Origin: Onstottus_B sp049273855
GTDB lineage: Bacteria > Acidobacteriota > Blastocatellia > UBA7656
Assembly: GCA_049273855.1 (NCBI GenBank)
Contig: JBASRN010000041.1
Location: 1 to 9,007, forward strand
DNA length: 9,007 nt
Reading direction: 5' to 3'
This document shows, in pieces, positions 6,735-9,007 of the stretch. The position numbers were made by a program, and so were the translations under genes. Under the pieces are notes generated by a model that saw only the letters and a list, made by a program, of their open reading frames with translations, did no database searches and was not told the DNA's origin. Each line of letters starts with the position of its first letter. The stretch's first letter is position 1.

Positions 6735-6743
6735 TGATTATAT
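6735..6743 (+). promoter_or_regulatory. Possible extended -10 promoter for the molybdoenzyme gene
   Basis: TGA directly before TTATAT (6738-6743) resembles an extended -10 element (TGn-TATAAT) in an otherwise GC-rich stretch, about 80 bp upstream of the molybdopterin oxidoreductase start. No good -35 box is found at the right distance. No Fnr-, NarL- or Moco-riboswitch-like sequence was recognised in the leader. Confidence 0.25.
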
Positions 6744-6821
6744 GAAGAGCATTCGCGCGCAAAGTTGTCTGTTGGAGGACACTGCGACGGAAAGGCAGTA
6801 TCTTAAGACTCTAGCGGCGGA

Positions 6822-9007
6822 ATGAAACGAACGTCGAAAGAGGCGGAACTTCGGATGCCGAAGTGGGACAAGACGAGTTGGGCGGGACTTGCGCCGAACG
6901 GGATCGGCCAGGTCAAGCCGAACCACTACGTCGAGATGGCAAAGACCATCTGGCGCAACAAGGACGAGCTTCCCTTTGCGTGGCGCATCCTCACACGCGG
7001 TGTTTGCGACGGGTGCGCGCTGGGCACGACCGGCCTGCGCGACTTCACCATGGACGGAATTCACTTGTGTATGGTCAGGCTCGACCTTCTTCGGTTGAAC
7101 ACGATGCCGGCGCTCGACGTGCGGCGACTCGAAGATGCGGCAGCGCTTTCCAAGATGACTGCCGCTGAGCTGCGCGCGCTTGGCCGTTTGCCTTACCCGA
7201 TGATTCGGCGTCTGGGTCAGAGCGGCTTTGAGCGCGTGTCGTGGGAGACGGCCATTCAAACAATCGGCGACCGGATGGCTGCCACCGATCCCGACCGGCT
7301 GGCGTTTTACATGACCTCGCGAGGTCTGACAAACGAGACCTACTACGTGGCGCAAAAGATTGCGCGCTTCCTCGGGACGAACAATGTGGACAACTCGTCG
7401 CGTCTGTGCCATGCGCCGTCCACAGTCGCACTCAAGCAGTCGCTTGGGGTGTCGGCCTCGACCTGCTCTTACAAAGACTGGATCGGCAGCGACCTACTGG
7501 TGTTCTTTGGGAGCAACACTCCTAACAATCAGCCGGTCACTATCAAGTACATCTATCACGCCAAGAAGCTGGGAACCCGAGTCGCCGTGATCAATCCGTA
7601 TCGCGAGCCCGGGCTCGAGCGCTACTGGATTCCTTCGGTGACTGAGAGCGCGTTGTTCGGGACGAAGATCGCCGATGCGTTCTTCCAGGTTCACACTGGA
7701 GGAGACAAGGCCTTTCTGGGAGGAGTCATCAAGCACCTGATCGAGCAAGGCTGGATCGACGAGCGTTTTATTGCCGAACACACGTCAGGCTTCGAAGCCC
7801 TGAAATCGGCTCTGGCAGCCTATCCGTGGGACGCGCTCGAGGCCGGGTCGGGCTCGTCGCGTGATGAGATGCTGCGCTTCGCTCGAATGATCGGCGAAGC
7901 CCGTTCGGCAGTATTCGTCTGGTCGATGGGAATCACTCAACACCGTGACGGCGTGGCAAACGTGCGGGCGATAGTCGATCTGGCGTTGGCGCGCGGGTTC
8001 GTCGGCCGCGAGAAGTGTGGCTTGATGGCAATTCGCGGCCACTCGGGTGTCCAGGGCGGAGCGGAGGTCGGCGCGGTTCCAAATCAGCTCCCGGGCGGTG
8101 TTGCAACCGACGCGGAGGGCGCGAAGCGATTCTCGGAACTCTGGGGCTTCGAGGTTCCGCGCGTGCCGGGGTTGAACGCCGTCCAGATGATCGATGCCGC
8201 CCACAACCGAGCGATCGACGTGCTCTATCAAGTAGGGGGGAACTTCCTCGAGACGCTTCCCGAGCCCGGCTATGTTCGCGAAGCGGTTGAGCGAGTTCCC
8301 TTCCGCGTTCATCAGGACATCGTGCTGAGTCCGCAGATGCTGGTTGAACCGGCAGACGCTGTGGTCTTGCTGCCTGCTCAAACCCGTTACGAACAACAAG
8401 GCGGCGGAACTGAGACATCGACCGAGCGGCGGATTCTGTTTAGTCCTGAAATACCCGGCCGCAGAATCGGTGAAGCGCGTCCCGAGTGGGAGATCCCGAT
8501 GCTGATCGCTGAGAGCGCACGGCCGGACTTCGCTGACTTGATTCACTTCGATGACGCACAGGCTATTCGAGACGAGATGGCGCGCGCGGTTCCGGCTTAC
8601 GAAGGTGTACAACATTTGAAGCAAGCAGGCGATCAAGTTCAGTGGGGCGGCGAACGATTGTGCGAAGAAACCGCGCCGGACGGCACGAGCGTCACTCGGT
8701 TTCGCACCCCCGATGCGCGAGCGAAGTTTTCTGTTATCGAATTAGGCCAACCGGCGGAGAACGGCAAGCTCCGGCTGTCCACGCGGCGCGGCAAGCAGTT
8801 CAACAGCATGGTTCTTCGCGAGCGCGACCCGTTGACCGGCGCTTCCCGAGATGACTTGCTGATGAGCAAGTCCGACGCTGAACGGATTGGTCTTGTTGAA
8901 GGAGACGCCATCATCGCTCGAAGCTCCGTCGGCGAGATGCTCGCGCGAGTGCGCATTGCGGCCATCGCGCCCGGCAATGTGCAAGCCCACTGGCCGGAGG
9001 CTAACGT
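6822..9007 (+). CDS. FdhF/YdeP-family molybdopterin oxidoreductase, N-terminal part (runs off right edge)
   Basis: The frame has 728 codons and is open at the right edge. ATG 6822 is the first start after an in-frame TAA (6804); ATG 6855 is an alternative. Family members are about 750-800 residues, so little is missing. Seen: PNGIGQVKPNHYVEM (25-39); an iron-sulphur segment with VCDGCALGTTG (61-71) and C83 (so C62, C65 and C83, three cysteines rather than the usual four); FYMTSRGLTNETYY (162-175); RLCHAPST (194-201), where C196 takes the place of the Sec/Cys molybdenum ligand of formate dehydrogenases and H197 that of the adjacent catalytic histidine; FFGSNTPNNQP (228-238); RGHSGVQGG (405-413); and a C-terminal cofactor-binding domain beginning about 645 (RLSTRRGKQFNS). 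The DMSO-reductase superfamily binds Mo/W-bis-pyranopterin guanine dinucleotide. No Tat signal is present, so the protein is cytosolic. E. coli YdeP is linked to acid resistance, but substrates of the family are mostly unknown. No FdhD or electron-transfer partner is in view. Confidence 0.9.
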   Translation, partial: MKRTSKEAELRMPKWDKTSWAGLAPNGIGQVKPNHYVEMAKTIWRNKDELPFAWRILTRGVCDGCALGTTGLRDFTMDGIHLCMVRLDLLRLNTMPALDVRRLEDAAALSKMTAAELRALGRLPYPMIRRLGQSGFERVSWETAIQTIGDRMAATDPDRLAFYMTSRGLTNETYYVAQKIARFLGTNNVDNSSRLCHAPSTVALKQSLGVSASTCSYKDWIGSDLLVFFGSNTPNNQPVTIKYIYHAKKLGTRVAVINPYREPGLERYWIPSVTESALFGTKIADAFFQVHTGGDKAFLGGVIKHLIEQGWIDERFIAEHTSGFEALKSALAAYPWDALEAGSGSSRDEMLRFARMIGEARSAVFVWSMGITQHRDGVANVRAIVDLALARGFVGREKCGLMAIRGHSGVQGGAEVGAVPNQLPGGVATDAEGAKRFSELWGFEVPRVPGLNAVQMIDAAHNRAIDVLYQVGGNFLETLPEPGYVREAVERVPFRVHQDIVLSPQMLVEPADAVVLLPAQTRYEQQGGGTETSTERRILFSPEIPGRRIGEARPEWEIPMLIAESARPDFADLIHFDDAQAIRDEMARAVPAYEGVQHLKQAGDQVQWGGERLCEETAPDGTSVTRFRTPDARAKFSVIELGQPAENGKLRLSTRRGKQFNSMVLRERDPLTGASRDDLLMSKSDAERIGLVEGDAIIARSSVGEMLARVRIAAIAPGNVQAHWPEAN

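Noticed and set aside
6738..7412. 224-codon minus-strand open frame
   Set aside because: It covers the antisense of the iron-sulphur and active-site region of the molybdoenzyme; no domain or start signal.
7785..8636. 283-codon minus-strand open frame
   Set aside because: It is antisense to the conserved middle and C-terminal parts of the molybdopterin oxidoreductase; composition is Arg/His-rich as expected of a shadow.

Overview
The window reads as chromosomal DNA (GC roughly 55-60%) from a free-living, probably soil Gram-negative bacterium. The REP-type hairpin repeats and gene content are compatible with Acidobacteriota (Blastocatellia-like), but no rRNA or other decisive marker is present, so the phylum is a guess. 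Three metabolic blocks flank one short stretch of decayed accessory DNA around a tRNA gene.

Region 1 (1-3718, minus strand) is one uninterrupted open frame of 1239 codons that runs off the left edge. It is the N-terminal part of a cyclic beta-1,2-glucan synthase (NdvB/ChvB type): N-terminal helical region, membrane pair, GT84 glycosyltransferase, further membrane helices, and the start of the glycoamylase-like (cyclisation) domain. Every codon was checked in frame and no stop or frameshift was found.

Region 2 (3719-5900, plus strand) begins with a divergent intergenic region holding a very good sigma70-type promoter (TTGACA, 17 bp, TATATT). It drives hpt (hypoxanthine phosphoribosyltransferase) and an overlapping downstream gene for an exported six-bladed beta-propeller, PQQ-dependent sugar dehydrogenase-like protein.

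Region 3 (5901-6821) carries no intact protein gene. In order it holds a small hairpin, a HicB-like antitoxin pseudogene with a one-base frameshift, the first about 11 codons of a probable hicA cut off by a long imperfect palindrome (REP/BIME-like), a minus-strand tRNA-Arg(CCT) with an exchanged 19-56 tertiary pair, and a cluster of three hairpins of a dispersed-repeat type. A single copy of the palindrome's core lies upstream of hpt and differs by a compensatory base-pair change.

Region 4 (6822-9007, plus strand) is the first 728 codons of an FdhF/YdeP-family molybdopterin oxidoreductase that runs off the right edge.

The metabolic genes do not form one pathway: they cover envelope/periplasmic glucan synthesis, purine salvage, periplasmic sugar oxidation and a formate-dehydrogenase-like redox enzyme. 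No wholly new system is evident. The most unusual material is the repeat, toxin-antitoxin and tRNA cluster at 5.9-6.8 kb.
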